A stretch of 64,000 nt of DNA from Pseudomonas cremoris (GCF_014230465.1 NZ_JAAXCY010000006.1:248001-312000), one strand, 5' to 3'; counted from the stretch's first letter, positions 37,391-49,088 are shown. Notes: a model not told the origin generated them from the letters alone. Made by a program: numbers and translations.

Positions 37391-38464
37391 ATGCGTCCTG
37401 CCCGTGCCCTGATCGACCTTCAAGCCCTGCGCCACAACTACCAATTGGCCCGTGAAGTCACGGGGGCCAAGGCCCTTGCCGTGGTCAAGGCCGATGCCTA
37501 CGGCCATGGCGCCGTGCGGGTGGCCCAGGCGTTGGAAGCCGAGGCCGATGGCTTTGCCGTGGCGTGCATCGAAGAGGCGCTGGAACTGCGTGCCGCCGGC
37601 ATTCGTGCGCCGGTTTTGTTGCTGGAAGGCTTTTTTGAAGCCGACGAGCTGCCGCTGATCAACGAGCATGACTTGTGGTGCGTGGTGCATTCGTTGTGGC
37701 AGTTGGAGGCGATCGAGCAGGCCAAGCTGAGCAAGCCGCTGACCATCTGGCTCAAGCTCGATTCGGGCATGCACCGTGTTGGCCTGCACCCCAAGGATTA
37801 CCACGAGGCGTACCAGCGCCTGCTGGCCAGCGGCAAGGTAGCGAAGATCGTATTGATGAGCCACTTCGCCCGCGCCGATGAGCTCGATTGCGTGCGCAGT
37901 GACGAACAGGTGGCCGTGTTTGAAGCGGCGCGCCAAGGCCTATCGGCTGAGGTCAGCCTGCGCAACTCGCCGTCGGTGATGGGTTGGCCGAATGTTTCCA
38001 GCGACTGGGTACGGCCGGGCATCATGCTCTACGGCGCCACGCCGTTTGGCGAAGACCAGGCCGTGGCCGCGCGTCTGCAGCCGGTGATGACCTTGGAATC
38101 GAAAGTCATCTGCGTGCGCGAGCTGCCGGCTGGGGAACCAGTGGGCTACGGCGCCCGGTTCATCACGCCCAAGCCGATGCGCATCGGCGTGGTTGCCATG
38201 GGTTATGCCGATGGTTACCCGCGCCACGCACCGACCGGCACCCCCGTGCTGGTTGCCGGGCAACGCAGCCAACTGCTCGGGCGTGTGTCGATGGATATGC
38301 TGTGCATCGACCTGACGGACGTGCCCCAGGCCGGCCTGGGCTCCACGGTGGAATTGTGGGGTAAAAACATCCTTGCCAGTGACATTGCCGTCGCCGCCGA
38401 AACCATTCCCTACCAGATCTTCTGCAACTTGCGCCGCGTGCCAAGGCTCTATTCCGGCGCTTGA
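37391..38464 (+). CDS. dadX: Catabolic alanine racemase
   Basis: A 357-residue PLP enzyme interconverting L- and D-alanine. The PLP lysine is Lys33 in [17 protein letters not shown]. The second catalytic residue, a tyrosine, is in [19 protein letters not shown] (about residues 248-266), and the [15 protein letters not shown] segment follows. Length is typical. Position after dadA and a RidA-like gene identifies it as the catabolic DadX rather than biosynthetic Alr. Confidence 0.96.
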   Translation: MRPARALIDLQALRHNYQLAREVTGAKALAVVKADAYGHGAVRVAQALEAEADGFAVACIEEALELRAAGIRAPVLLLEGFFEADELPLINEHDLWCVVHSLWQLEAIEQAKLSKPLTIWLKLDSGMHRVGLHPKDYHEAYQRLLASGKVAKIVLMSHFARADELDCVRSDEQVAVFEAARQGLSAEVSLRNSPSVMGWPNVSSDWVRPGIMLYGATPFGEDQAVAARLQPVMTLESKVICVRELPAGEPVGYGARFITPKPMRIGVVAMGYADGYPRHAPTGTPVLVAGQRSQLLGRVSMDMLCIDLTDVPQAGLGSTVELWGKNILASDIAVAAETIPYQIFCNLRRVPRLYSGA

Positions 38465-38505
38465 TCGCCAGGAACGAACACAGCTGCCCGGGATTTAGGC
38501 CCAAG

Positions 38506-38553
38506 TGTTGTAAATACTGAACGCTGTCGCCATGATAACGCTCAATTACAACA
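38506..38553. promoter_or_regulatory. pauR promoter flanked by an 8-bp inverted repeat
   Basis: TGTTGTAA (38506-38513) and TTACAACA (38546-38553) are perfect inverted copies, 40 bases apart. Between them a promoter TTGTAA-17-CATGAT can be drawn (38508-38536), so the repeats would lie on the -35 and just after the start site. AAATACTGAAC (38512-38522) resembles the boxes before kauB. This would fit autoregulation by looping or dimer binding. Confidence 0.4.
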
Positions 38554-38580
38554 AAGCCTGAATCCTAGGAGGCTCCTGCA

Positions 38581-39129
38581 TTGGACGTCGGCGAACGACT
38601 GCAATCCATCCGTAAACTCAAAGGTCTTTCCCAGCGTGAGCTCGCCAAGCGTGCGGGTGTCACCAACAGCACCATTTCGATGATCGAAAAAAACAGCGTC
38701 AGCCCCTCGATCAGCTCCTTGCGCAAGGTGCTGGGTGGCATCCCCATGTCCATGGTCGAGTTCTTTTCCGAGGAGATCCTCCAGGAAATACCGACGCAGA
38801 TCGTCTATAAAGCCAATGAGCTGATCGACATCTCTGACGGCGCCGTCACCATGAAACTGGTTGGTCGGGCGCACCCCAGCCGGGCGATTGCGTTTCTGAA
38901 CGAGATCTACCCGCCGGGCGCCGATACAGGCGAAGAAATGCTCACCCACGAAGGCGAGGAAACCGGGATTCTGGTGGAAGGGCGTCTGGAATTGGTGGTC
39001 GGTCTTGAAACTTTTGTGCTCGAAGCTGGCGATAGCTACTACTTTGAAAGCACCAAGCCCCATCGTTTTCGCAATCCGTTCGACGTGCCGGCGCGACTAA
39101 TCAGCGCAGCCACACCCGCGAACTTTTAA
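38581..39129 (+). CDS. pauR: XRE-cupin transcriptional repressor PauR
   Basis: A 182-residue repressor of the PuuR/PauR family. It starts with TTG (38581), nine bases after a perfect AGGAGG, so the rare start is well supported. The N-terminal XRE helix-turn-helix is VGERLQSIRKLKGLSQRELAKRAGVTNSTISMIEKNSVSPSISSLRKVL (residues 3-51). The C-terminal cupin sensor (about 108-175) holds GEEMLTHEGEETGILVEGRLELVVG and AGDSYYFESTKPHRFRNP. In P. aeruginosa PauR (next to dadX) represses the putrescine and cadaverine glutamylation genes. Likely targets in this window are kauB and perhaps the PauB-like oxidase. Confidence 0.92.
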   Translation: MDVGERLQSIRKLKGLSQRELAKRAGVTNSTISMIEKNSVSPSISSLRKVLGGIPMSMVEFFSEEILQEIPTQIVYKANELIDISDGAVTMKLVGRAHPSRAIAFLNEIYPPGADTGEEMLTHEGEETGILVEGRLELVVGLETFVLEAGDSYYFESTKPHRFRNPFDVPARLISAATPANF

Positions 39130-39298
39130 GAAAAGAGGCGTCCTGCCAGCGTTGCAGAGACACCCGTAGCAGTAACCGTGCGGCCGAATCTCCCTTTATT
39201 TAATAGGGTTGTTTCGGCCCGGCGGGCTAACCGTTATACTTTCGCCGCCTGCGAAACCGTGGCCGCAGGCGTGAATAGCCACCATTGAGGGTGAACGC

Positions 39299-39724
39299 GT
39301 GAACCTAATTATGAAAATGCTGGCTGCACCAGCAACCGTACTGGCCCTATGGGCTGTCAGCGCTCAAGCTGCGACCAATGACGAAATTGCCAAACGCCTG
39401 GAGCCTGTTGGCCAGGTGTGTGTCCAGGGCCAGGAATGCAAGGGGATGGAAGTGGCCGTGGCAGCCGGCGGCGGCGGGGCGAAAACCCCGGACGACATCA
39501 TCGCCAAGCACTGTAACGCGTGCCACGGTACTGGTTTGCTGGGCGCTCCGAAAATCGGCGACACCGCCGCCTGGAAAGACCGCGCCGACCACCAGGGTGG
39601 CCTCGACGGCCTGCTGGCTAAAGCCATCACCGGCCTGAACGCCATGCCGCCCAAAGGCACCTGTGCCGATTGCTCGGATGACGAGCTCAAGGGCGCAATC
39701 GAGAAGATGTCGGGGCTTAAATAA
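39299..39724 (+). CDS. cycB: Cytochrome c5
   Basis: A 141-residue periplasmic mono-haem cytochrome. The GTG at 39299 follows GAGG at eight bases; ATG 39311 is the alternative start but is too far from that site. The signal peptide runs through LAAPATVLALWAVSAQA (cleavage after AQA near residue 24). The haem site is HCNACHGTG (about residues 70-78), the methionine ligand is in GLNAMPPKGTC, and CADCSD supplies the second disulphide typical of c5. It is an electron carrier to terminal oxidases or other acceptors. A GCCTGCG/CGCAGGC hairpin (39247-39270) lies in its leader. Confidence 0.93.
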   Translation: MNLIMKMLAAPATVLALWAVSAQAATNDEIAKRLEPVGQVCVQGQECKGMEVAVAAGGGGAKTPDDIIAKHCNACHGTGLLGAPKIGDTAAWKDRADHQGGLDGLLAKAITGLNAMPPKGTCADCSDDELKGAIEKMSGLK

Positions 39725-39737
39725 ACCGATCTTCGCC

Positions 39738-39764
39738 AAAAAGCCGCTGACCAGCGGCTTTTTT
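39738..39764 (+). terminator. Rho-independent terminator of cycB
   Basis: AAAAAGCCGC (39738-39747) pairs with GCGGCTTTTT (39754-39763), with one more T after it, 13 bases after the cycB stop. Confidence 0.92.
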
Positions 39765-39857
39765 GTGCCTGCGATTTGTGTTTCCAGGCTGTTCTTTGCA
39801 GCAAACACCGGCCACTCTCTGTCCAACCCCTAATCACGGAATGTTCAGGAGGGTCGG

Positions 39858-41780
39858 ATGGTGCAGTTGTGTTCAATCGAGCAAGCAGTTGACGACGTAC
39901 TGGCGCGTTTGCCAGCGCATATCCACATGGGCATGCCCCTGGGCCTGGGCAAGCCCAACCTGTTTGCCAATGCGTTGTATCGGCGTATCGCCAAATTGCC
40001 GGAACGGGCGCTGACGATTTACACAGCCCTCAGCCTGGGCCGCCCGACCATGGGCGACGGCTTGCAGAAGCGTTTTCTGGAGCCCTTCATCGAGCGAGTG
40101 TTTGGCGACTACCCCGAATTGGACTTCCTCGCCGACCTGCGCAAAGACAGCCTGCCGGCGAATATCCACGTGCAACAGTTCTTCATGCAGCCCGGCAGCC
40201 TGCTTCACAGCACCTCGGCCCAGCAGGACTACGTGAGCAGCAATTACAGCCACGCCGCCCGTGATATCAACGCTGCCGGCCTGAACCTAGTTGCGCAGCT
40301 GGTGGCCAGTAGCGCTGAGCATCCTGATCGCCTGAGCCTGAGCTGCAACCCGGATATCACCCTCGACCTGTTGCCGATGATCGCCAAGCGCCGCGCCGCC
40401 GGGGAAACCATCCTGATAGTCGGTCAGGTTCACACCGATTTGCCCTACATGCCCGGCGACTCCGAGCTGGGCATGGATGCCTTCGATTACCTGTTGGACG
40501 AAAAAGACAGCACCACGTTGTTCTCCACGCCGAACATGCCGGTGGGGTTCCAGGACCACTTTATCGGTCTGCATGCGAGCACTTTGGTACGCGATGGCGG
40601 CACCTTGCAGATCGGCATCGGCTCCATGGGGGATGCGCTGACCGCCGCGTTGGTGGCGCGCCAGGCGGACAACGAGGCCTACCGATTGCTGCTGACTGAC
40701 CTCGATGTTTACCAATGGGCACCATTGATCAGCCATGAAGGCGGTGTCGCGCCCTTCGCCCGTGGGCTCTATGGTTGCAGTGAGATGTTCGTCAACGGCC
40801 TGCTGGTACTGGCGGATGCGGGGATTGTGCGGCGCAAGGTCTACCCCAATGTGGCGACCCAGGCGCAGGCGAATGCCGGCACGCTGGATGATGCCGCGCA
40901 GCCCGACGGTGTTTCGATCCATGGTGGCTTCTTCCTTGGCCCGCGCAGCTTTTACCAGAGGCTGCAGGAAATGACCCACGGCAAGCGTCTCGAATTCAAC
41001 ATGACCCGCATCAGCTACATCAACGAGCTGTACGGCCAGGAAGAGCTCAAGCGCCTGCAACGCCTGGACGCACGCTTTATCAACAGCGCAATCATGGTGA
41101 CCTTGCTCGGTGCTGGCGTGGCTGACCAGTTGGAAGATGGCCGCGTGCTCAGTGGCGTAGGCGGGCAGTACAACTTCGTGGCCCAGGGGCATGCGCTGGA
41201 AGGGGCGCGGTCGATCCTGATCTTGCGCAGCTGGCGCGAGTCGGCGGGGGAGGTCAGTTCCAATATCGTCTGGGACTACGGCCATTGCACTATTCCCCGG
41301 CACCTGCGGGATATCGTCATCACGGAGTACGGCATCGCCGATTTGCGTGGTCAGACGGATGCCAAGGTGATCGAGGCATTGCTCAACATTAGCGATTCAC
41401 GCTTTCAGGACGATCTGATCGAACAGGCGCAAGAGGCGGGCAAGTTGCCCAAGGATTTCAAGCTTGATCCGAGTTTCAGCGACAACACGCCGGAACGGCT
41501 CCAGGGTATCCAGGCGCGGCATCGCCGTTTGTTCCCGGAGTATCCGCTGGGCAGCGATTTCACGGATGAAGAACGCGACCTGTTGCGGGCGCTGAACTGG
41601 CTCAAGAGCAAATTCAAGCTGACGGAGATTCTGGAGTTGGGCAAGGCGGCGTTGGATGCACCGGAGCCGGAGGTGTTTCCAGAGCATCTGAGGCGGATGC
41701 GGTTGGATAGCCCTGAAGGGCTGAAAGAAGACCTGTATCAGCGTTTATTGCTCGCGGGCCTGCAGGCCACCGCGCACTGA
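39858..41780 (+). CDS. Acetyl-CoA hydrolase/transferase-family protein
   Basis: A 640-residue member of the acetyl-CoA hydrolase/CoA-transferase family. It would hydrolyse acyl-CoA or move CoA between carboxylic acids. The N-terminal part holds PAHIHMGMPLGLGKPNLFANALYRR (about residues 17-41). The C-terminal domain (about 400-560) has the CoA-binding motif GRVLSGVGGQYNFVAQGHALEGARSI and TIPRHLRDIVITEYGIADLRGQTDAKVIEALL. It is longer than the usual 500-residue forms, with an extra C-terminal segment after about residue 570. A strong AGGAGGG site precedes ATG 39858. It stands alone, so the substrate cannot be inferred. Confidence 0.85.
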   Translation: MVQLCSIEQAVDDVLARLPAHIHMGMPLGLGKPNLFANALYRRIAKLPERALTIYTALSLGRPTMGDGLQKRFLEPFIERVFGDYPELDFLADLRKDSLPANIHVQQFFMQPGSLLHSTSAQQDYVSSNYSHAARDINAAGLNLVAQLVASSAEHPDRLSLSCNPDITLDLLPMIAKRRAAGETILIVGQVHTDLPYMPGDSELGMDAFDYLLDEKDSTTLFSTPNMPVGFQDHFIGLHASTLVRDGGTLQIGIGSMGDALTAALVARQADNEAYRLLLTDLDVYQWAPLISHEGGVAPFARGLYGCSEMFVNGLLVLADAGIVRRKVYPNVATQAQANAGTLDDAAQPDGVSIHGGFFLGPRSFYQRLQEMTHGKRLEFNMTRISYINELYGQEELKRLQRLDARFINSAIMVTLLGAGVADQLEDGRVLSGVGGQYNFVAQGHALEGARSILILRSWRESAGEVSSNIVWDYGHCTIPRHLRDIVITEYGIADLRGQTDAKVIEALLNISDSRFQDDLIEQAQEAGKLPKDFKLDPSFSDNTPERLQGIQARHRRLFPEYPLGSDFTDEERDLLRALNWLKSKFKLTEILELGKAALDAPEPEVFPEHLRRMRLDSPEGLKEDLYQRLLLAGLQATAH

Positions 41781-41798
41781 CAAACACCATAAACCCAA

Positions 41799-41888
41799 TG
41801 TGGGAGCGGGCTTGCTCGCGAATGCGGTGTGTCAGTCACTGAATTTATTGACTGATCCACCGCATTCGCGAGCAAGCCCGCTCCCACA
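41799..41888. repeat. REPIN
   Basis: Inverted TGTGGGAGCGGGCTTGCTCG arms, 90 bases in total, between the convergent CoA hydrolase/transferase and xpt genes. Confidence 0.93.
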
Positions 41889-41911
41889 TTTTGATCTGTG
41901 TTCGCAGCCAA

Positions 41912-44552
<2,641 letters not shown>

Positions 44553-44737
44553 ACAGAGTTCAGGGGGTCATTGATCAAAAGGGCGGGCATTTTAACAGGC
44601 TGGCAGGATTCTGCTCTCTCAGAACGACAGTGTGACGTACCACTCGATCTAAATTTGCCGGTTTTGATACTTTGCCGCAGGATGTGCAGGCATTTACGGC
44701 TAATGTTTGTAATCTGCGTATTTGATAACCCCTATCA

Positions 44738-44766
44738 TTGGTGATTGTCAGCTCGCACGTCATAAT
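44738..44766 (+). promoter_or_regulatory. Sigma-70 promoter of the GGDEF-EAL gene
   Basis: TTGGTG (44738-44743), a 17-base spacer and CATAAT (44761-44766) lie 42 bases before the TTG start. The remaining part of the 255-base rep/GGDEF-EAL divergent gap holds no other feature that I can recognise. Confidence 0.5.
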
Positions 44767-44807
44767 GCCCGCCGCCAACGAAATCTTGCAGAGTCTAGGG
44801 AGCTAGC

Positions 44808-46472
44808 TTGTCTACGCCTGTCGAACCCTTGCGTTTGCTGCTATTGGCCGATGCGCCTGAATGGGCAGCGTTGTTGCGCGAGTGCCTGGCGCCGATGGGC
44901 GATGGGGCTGTGCTGATCAGCGCGCCAAATTGGGATTCCGTGAGTCGTTTGTTCGATGACGACCACAGCGCCGTGCTATTGACCACGCCCAGCCTGCAAC
45001 CCGGCCCTGGCCGTTGCAGCTTGCCGTGCGTTTTATTGTTGGAGCAGGAGCCTCTGGTTTCACCGTTGGGTGTCAGCGATTGGCTGGTGCGGGATGTATT
45101 GGATGCCGATACATTGCGCCGCTGCCTGCGTCACGTTCGCGAGCGCGGCCTGCTGGAAAACACCCTGCAACGCCTGGCCGAACAGGACCCCCTCACGGGC
45201 ATCGCCAACCGCCAAGGCTTCCAGACCTTGCTGGCGGCGCGCCTGGCCGAAAACGAAGGCCGTGGCTTGGCCCTCGGTCATCTGGACCTCGATAATTTTC
45301 GCCATGCCAACGATGCCCTCGGTCATCAGGCCGGCGACCGGTTGATCTTGCAAGTGGTGTCGCGGCTCAAAAGCCAGCTCGAAGCCGGCGACCAATTGGC
45401 GCGCCTGGGCAGCGACGAATTTGCACTGCTGATCGATACTCGCCGTGCGCCCCAGCGCGCCGAGTGGATGGCCGAGCGCATCACCGAAGTCATGGCCGAA
45501 CCCTACTGGGTGGACGGCGAAAGCCTGCTGATCGGTTGCAGCCTCGGGGTGGCACACGCCCGCGCCCGTGCCGGTGCCGACCCGCTGATGTGGCATGCGC
45601 ATATCGCCATGCAGCAAGCCAAGAGCACCCAGGGCTGTACCTTTCATATCTTCAACGAACGCATCAACCGCAACGCCCGCAGCCTGGCCGACCTGGAAAC
45701 GGAGCTGCGCCGCGCCTTGCGCCGTGATGAACTGGAATTGCATTACCAGCCGCGCCTCGACCTGGACGATGGGCATATCGTCGGCCTGGAGGCTCTGGTG
45801 CGTTGGCGTCATGGCGAGCGAGGGCTGTTGCCGCCTAGCGAGTTTGTGCCTTTGGCCGAGCAGAGCGGCCTGATCGTACCGTTGGGTTACTGGGTGATTT
45901 CCCGGGCCCTGCGCGACATGCAGGCGTTGCGTGAACGCGGCCTGCAGCCGTTGCACATGGCGGTCAACCTGTCGTTCCGCCAATTCCAGGATAGCCAGTT
46001 GCTCTCGACCCTCAGCCGGTTGATCGCCGAGCGTGGCGTGGATGCGCGCTGGCTGGAGTTCGAACTGACCGAGACGGCCGTGATGCGCCGCAGCGATCTG
46101 GTCAAGCAGACCATGGATGCCCTCGGTCGCCTGGGTGTGCGGTTTTCCCTGGATGACTTTGGTACTGGCTTCTCATCGTTCGTGCACCTCAACAGCTTGC
46201 CGATTGCCTTGTTGAAGGTCGACAAGAGCTTCGTGGGCGGCATGGAAGAGCGCGAAGAGAATCGCAAGTTGGTACACGCCATGATCAACCTGGCCCACAA
46301 CCTGAACCTGGAAGTGGTGGCCGAAGGGGTGGAAACCCCTGAGCAGTTGGCGCTGTTGCGGTTGTTTGGGTGTGACCAGGCCCAGGGGTACCTGATCAGC
46401 AAGCCGCTGCCGTTGCCCGAGTTAGTGGAGTACCTGACCTTTGGCAAGAGCCAGCAGGCGTTGCTGGGCTGA
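44808..46472 (+). CDS. GGDEF-EAL cyclic di-GMP protein, probable phosphodiesterase (ProE-like)
   Basis: A 554-residue cytoplasmic protein. It starts with TTG 44808 behind TAGGGAG. Residues about 1-115 resemble a receiver-like sensor without the phospho-acceptor pattern. The GGDEF domain (about 125-285) has LTGIANRQGFQTLL but the active site reads LGSDEF and the inhibitory RxxD site is changed to ExxD. The EAL domain (about 300-545) looks intact: GLEALVRWRH, NLSFRQF, ELTETAV, SLDDFGTGFSS, KVDKSFVGG, EGVETPEQ and AQGYLISKPLP. It therefore probably degrades cyclic di-GMP. It is the apparent orthologue of P. aeruginosa PA5295 (ProE), also next to rep. Confidence 0.9.
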   Translation: MSTPVEPLRLLLLADAPEWAALLRECLAPMGDGAVLISAPNWDSVSRLFDDDHSAVLLTTPSLQPGPGRCSLPCVLLLEQEPLVSPLGVSDWLVRDVLDADTLRRCLRHVRERGLLENTLQRLAEQDPLTGIANRQGFQTLLAARLAENEGRGLALGHLDLDNFRHANDALGHQAGDRLILQVVSRLKSQLEAGDQLARLGSDEFALLIDTRRAPQRAEWMAERITEVMAEPYWVDGESLLIGCSLGVAHARARAGADPLMWHAHIAMQQAKSTQGCTFHIFNERINRNARSLADLETELRRALRRDELELHYQPRLDLDDGHIVGLEALVRWRHGERGLLPPSEFVPLAEQSGLIVPLGYWVISRALRDMQALRERGLQPLHMAVNLSFRQFQDSQLLSTLSRLIAERGVDARWLEFELTETAVMRRSDLVKQTMDALGRLGVRFSLDDFGTGFSSFVHLNSLPIALLKVDKSFVGGMEEREENRKLVHAMINLAHNLNLEVVAEGVETPEQLALLRLFGCDQAQGYLISKPLPLPELVEYLTFGKSQQALLG

Positions 46473-46483
46473 GTTGTAAGCCC

Positions 46484-46523
46484 GGTCAGTGTGGGGGCTG
46501 GTTTGCCTGCTCCCACATTGACC
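46484..46523. repeat. Single REP-like hairpin between convergent genes
   Basis: GGTCAGTGTGGG (46484-46495) pairs with CCCACATTGACC (46512-46523), one G-T pair. It is a shortened, diverged member of the local repeat family and could end both flanking transcripts. Confidence 0.75.
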
Positions 46524-46534
46524 GCGCACATTTT

Positions 46535-47938
46535 CTAGTCCGGCTGCATCGCTTGGAATTCAGCGCGAACCTCAGGCTCCCGCCGAATCATCCGCTTCAT
46601 CTTCGCTTCAAACGCCCAAGTCAGGCTCACCGCCGCACACGCCAGGCCTAGCGCCAAGCCCCACCACACACCGGTCGGGCCCCAACCCAGCGTGAACGCC
46701 ATCAGCCAGGCGGACGGCGCGCCGATCAGCCAGTAGCAACCCGCACCGATCAGGAAGGTCGTCTTGGCGTCCTTGAGCCCGCGAATACAGCCCATGGCGA
46801 TGGTCTGCACGCCGTCGAACAGCTCGAACCAAGCGGCGACGGCGAGCAGGCTGACGGCCAGGACAATCACATCGTGGAACGCCGGGTTGTTGTGGTCGAT
46901 GAGCAGTCCTATCAGCGGGTCGGAATAAAGCCACAGCACCGCGGCAAATCCCAACATCACCGCCGCACCAAAGCCGATACCAACCCGACCAGCCATGCGC
47001 GCCTGCAGCAATTGCCCCGCGCCGTAATGCTGGCCGATGCGCATGGTCACCGCGTAGGACATCCCCGCCGGCACCATGAACGCCACCGAGACGATTTGCA
47101 GGGCGATCTGATGCGATGCCAATTGCGTGCTGCCCATGGTGCCCATGCACAGCGCCGCAAAGGCAAACAGCCCGACTTCCACGGCGTAGGTGCCGCCAAT
47201 CGGCAGGCCCAGGCGCCACAATTCACGCAGGTACTGGGTGTTCAGGCGCAGCAGGCCGTTGCCCAGCGGGTAGGCGGCGTACGCGCGATTGCTGCGGATG
47301 TACCACATCAGCGCCAACGCCATGCCGTTGGCGACGATGGCCGTGACCAGGCCGATACCCATCAGGCCGAGTTTAGGGAGGCCAAACATGCCTTCGATCA
47401 AGGCGTGGTTGAGCAGGTAGTTAAGCACGGTGCCGCACAGGCTGATCACCATCACTGGCGTCGCCTTGCCGATGGCGCTGGTGAACCCGCGAAGGGCCAT
47501 GAAACTCAGGTAGCCGGGCAGGGCGAACGGCAGGATCGTCAGGAATTGTCCCGCCGAATGCACGTTGGTTTCGGTCTGGCCAAACATCAACAGCAGCGGC
47601 TTGAGGTTCCACAGCAGCAAGCCGGCGGCCAGGGCCATCAGCCAGGCGAGCCACAGTCCCGCCTGGGTCAGGCGGGTGGCGCCCTCGATATCGCCTGCGC
47701 CATGACGGATCGCCACCAGGGTGCCCACGGCAGCGATCACGCCGATGCAGAAGATCGACACGAACGAATAACTGGCCGCGCCCAAGCCGCCACCGGCCAA
47801 GGCTTCGGGGCTAAGGCGCGCCATCATCAGGGTGTCGGTCAGCACCATCAGCATGTGCGCCAACTGTGAGGCAATCAACGGCCCCGACAGCCGCAGAATG
47901 GCCCAGAGTTCGGTACGTGCCGGATGCTGCATGATCAT
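46535..47938 (-). CDS. MATE-family multidrug exporter (NorM-like)
   Basis: A 467-residue cation-coupled exporter with about 12 helices. ATG 47938 (MIMQHPARTELWAILRLSGPL) is used; ATG 47932 is an equally possible start and the upstream TTG is not. The two halves each hold the MATE pattern; the first contains LIASQLAHMLMVLTDTLMMARLSPEALAGGGLGAASYSF (about residues 21-59), and the second IGLPIGGTYAVEVGLFAFAALCMGTMGSTQLASHQIALQ. Such proteins export dyes, fluoroquinolones or metabolites. A divergent LysR gene (48091) is the likely regulator across the 152-base gap. Confidence 0.9.
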   Translation of the reverse strand: MIMQHPARTELWAILRLSGPLIASQLAHMLMVLTDTLMMARLSPEALAGGGLGAASYSFVSIFCIGVIAAVGTLVAIRHGAGDIEGATRLTQAGLWLAWLMALAAGLLLWNLKPLLLMFGQTETNVHSAGQFLTILPFALPGYLSFMALRGFTSAIGKATPVMVISLCGTVLNYLLNHALIEGMFGLPKLGLMGIGLVTAIVANGMALALMWYIRSNRAYAAYPLGNGLLRLNTQYLRELWRLGLPIGGTYAVEVGLFAFAALCMGTMGSTQLASHQIALQIVSVAFMVPAGMSYAVTMRIGQHYGAGQLLQARMAGRVGIGFGAAVMLGFAAVLWLYSDPLIGLLIDHNNPAFHDVIVLAVSLLAVAAWFELFDGVQTIAMGCIRGLKDAKTTFLIGAGCYWLIGAPSAWLMAFTLGWGPTGVWWGLALGLACAAVSLTWAFEAKMKRMIRREPEVRAEFQAMQPD

Positions 47939-48023
47939 CACGCTCAAATAGTCAGAGGGTTGTGGAAGGGTTGATTCTCGGCGCTTACGGCCCGTTACAC
48001 AAAGGGATAAAAGCGATCGTTCA

Positions 48024-48040
48024 CATGATTAAAACTCATG
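48024..48040. promoter_or_regulatory. LysR-type site in the MATE/LysR divergent region
   Basis: CATGA-TTAAAAC-TCATG is a perfect 5-7-5 inverted repeat containing the T-N11-A pattern of LysR regulators (T at 48026, A at 48038). It is 51 bases before the regulator start and about 86 before the exporter. Confidence 0.5.
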
Positions 48041-48090
48041 CCTGATTGATTCTGGTAGGGTTTCGCTATCCTGCTGTCGGAGTTTTCCCC

Positions 48091-49011
48091 ATGTCTCGTC
48101 GTCTTCCTCCTCTTTATGCCCTGCGGGCATTTGAAGCCGCGTCTCGACACAACTCGTTCACCCGTGCAGCAGAAGAACTGTCGATTACCCAAAGCGCGGT
48201 AAGCCGGCACATCCGTACGCTGGAGGAGCATTTCGCCTGCCGTCTGTTCCAGCGCAGCGGGCGTACTCTGCAACTCACCGAAGCTGCTCGCCTGCTGTTG
48301 CCCGGCGTGCGTGAGGGGTTCGCCGCGCTGGAGCGCGCCTGCCATACCCTGAACGCCGAAGATGACATCCTGCGCATGAAGGCGCCGTCCACACTGACCA
48401 TGCGCTGGTTGCTGGCGCGGCTCAGCCGCTTTCGGGCATTGCAGCCGGGCAATGAGGTGCAACTCACTAGCGCCTGGATGAGCGTGGACGAAGTCGACTT
48501 CAACCAGGAGCCGTTCGACTGCGCAGTGCTGCTGAGCTACGGGCATTTTCCGGCGGACTGGGAGGCCTGCTACCTGTTCCCCGAATTATTGATCCCCGTG
48601 GGCGCGCCGAACCTGTTGGAAGACGGCCCGTGGGATGCCGAGCGCCTGGCAACCGCCGAGTTGCTGCACCCCACGCCGGATCGTCGCGATTGGCGCAACT
48701 GGCTGGAGCGCATGGGCCTGTCATCGCAGATATCGCTCAAGGGCGGGCAAGTGTTCGATACCCTGGAATTGGGCATGATCGCCGCTGCGCGGGGTTATGG
48801 CGTGTCCATGGGGGATTTGCTGATGGTGGCCGAAGACGTTGCCCAGGGACGGCTGAGCCTGCCTTGGCCAACCGCTGTTGCCAGTGGGGAAAACTATTAC
48901 CTGGTGTGGCCGAAAACCCGCCCCGGCGGCGAGCGATTGCGCCGGTTGGCGGACTTTCTCCAAGGTGAAGTCAAGGCGATGGAGCTGCCCGCGGTCGAGC
49001 GCCTCGACTGA
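48091..49011 (+). CDS. LysR-family regulator (GcvA-like)
   Basis: A 306-residue LysR regulator. The start is at MSRRLPPLYALRAFEAASRHNSFTRAAEELSITQSAVSRHIRTLE; 15 in-frame residues upstream are rejected. The N-terminal winged helix matches the GcvA/AmpR subgroup (RxLPPLxALRAFEAAAR). The effector domain begins near residue 95 and has FDTLELGMIAAARGYGVSMGDLLM. The divergent MATE gene, plus the CATGA-N7-TCATG site between, makes the exporter its likely target. Ligand unknown. Confidence 0.88.
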   Translation: MSRRLPPLYALRAFEAASRHNSFTRAAEELSITQSAVSRHIRTLEEHFACRLFQRSGRTLQLTEAARLLLPGVREGFAALERACHTLNAEDDILRMKAPSTLTMRWLLARLSRFRALQPGNEVQLTSAWMSVDEVDFNQEPFDCAVLLSYGHFPADWEACYLFPELLIPVGAPNLLEDGPWDAERLATAELLHPTPDRRDWRNWLERMGLSSQISLKGGQVFDTLELGMIAAARGYGVSMGDLLMVAEDVAQGRLSLPWPTAVASGENYYLVWPKTRPGGERLRRLADFLQGEVKAMELPAVERLD

Positions 49012-49061
49012 GTGCCTGTGACCGTTCGTGCAATCGTTTGCGCGATAACCCTGTGATTCGC

Positions 49062-49088
49062 TCAAGTATTGATCGCGCGCGCCGAAGT
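49062..49088 (+). promoter_or_regulatory. Sigma-28 (FliA) promoter of the chemoreceptor gene
   Basis: TCAAG (49062-49066), 14 bases, then GCCGAAGT (49081-49088) match the flagellar sigma-28 consensus TAAAG-N14-GCCGATAA at its most conserved positions. The start would be near 49096, about 90 bases before the ATG. Confidence 0.65.
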
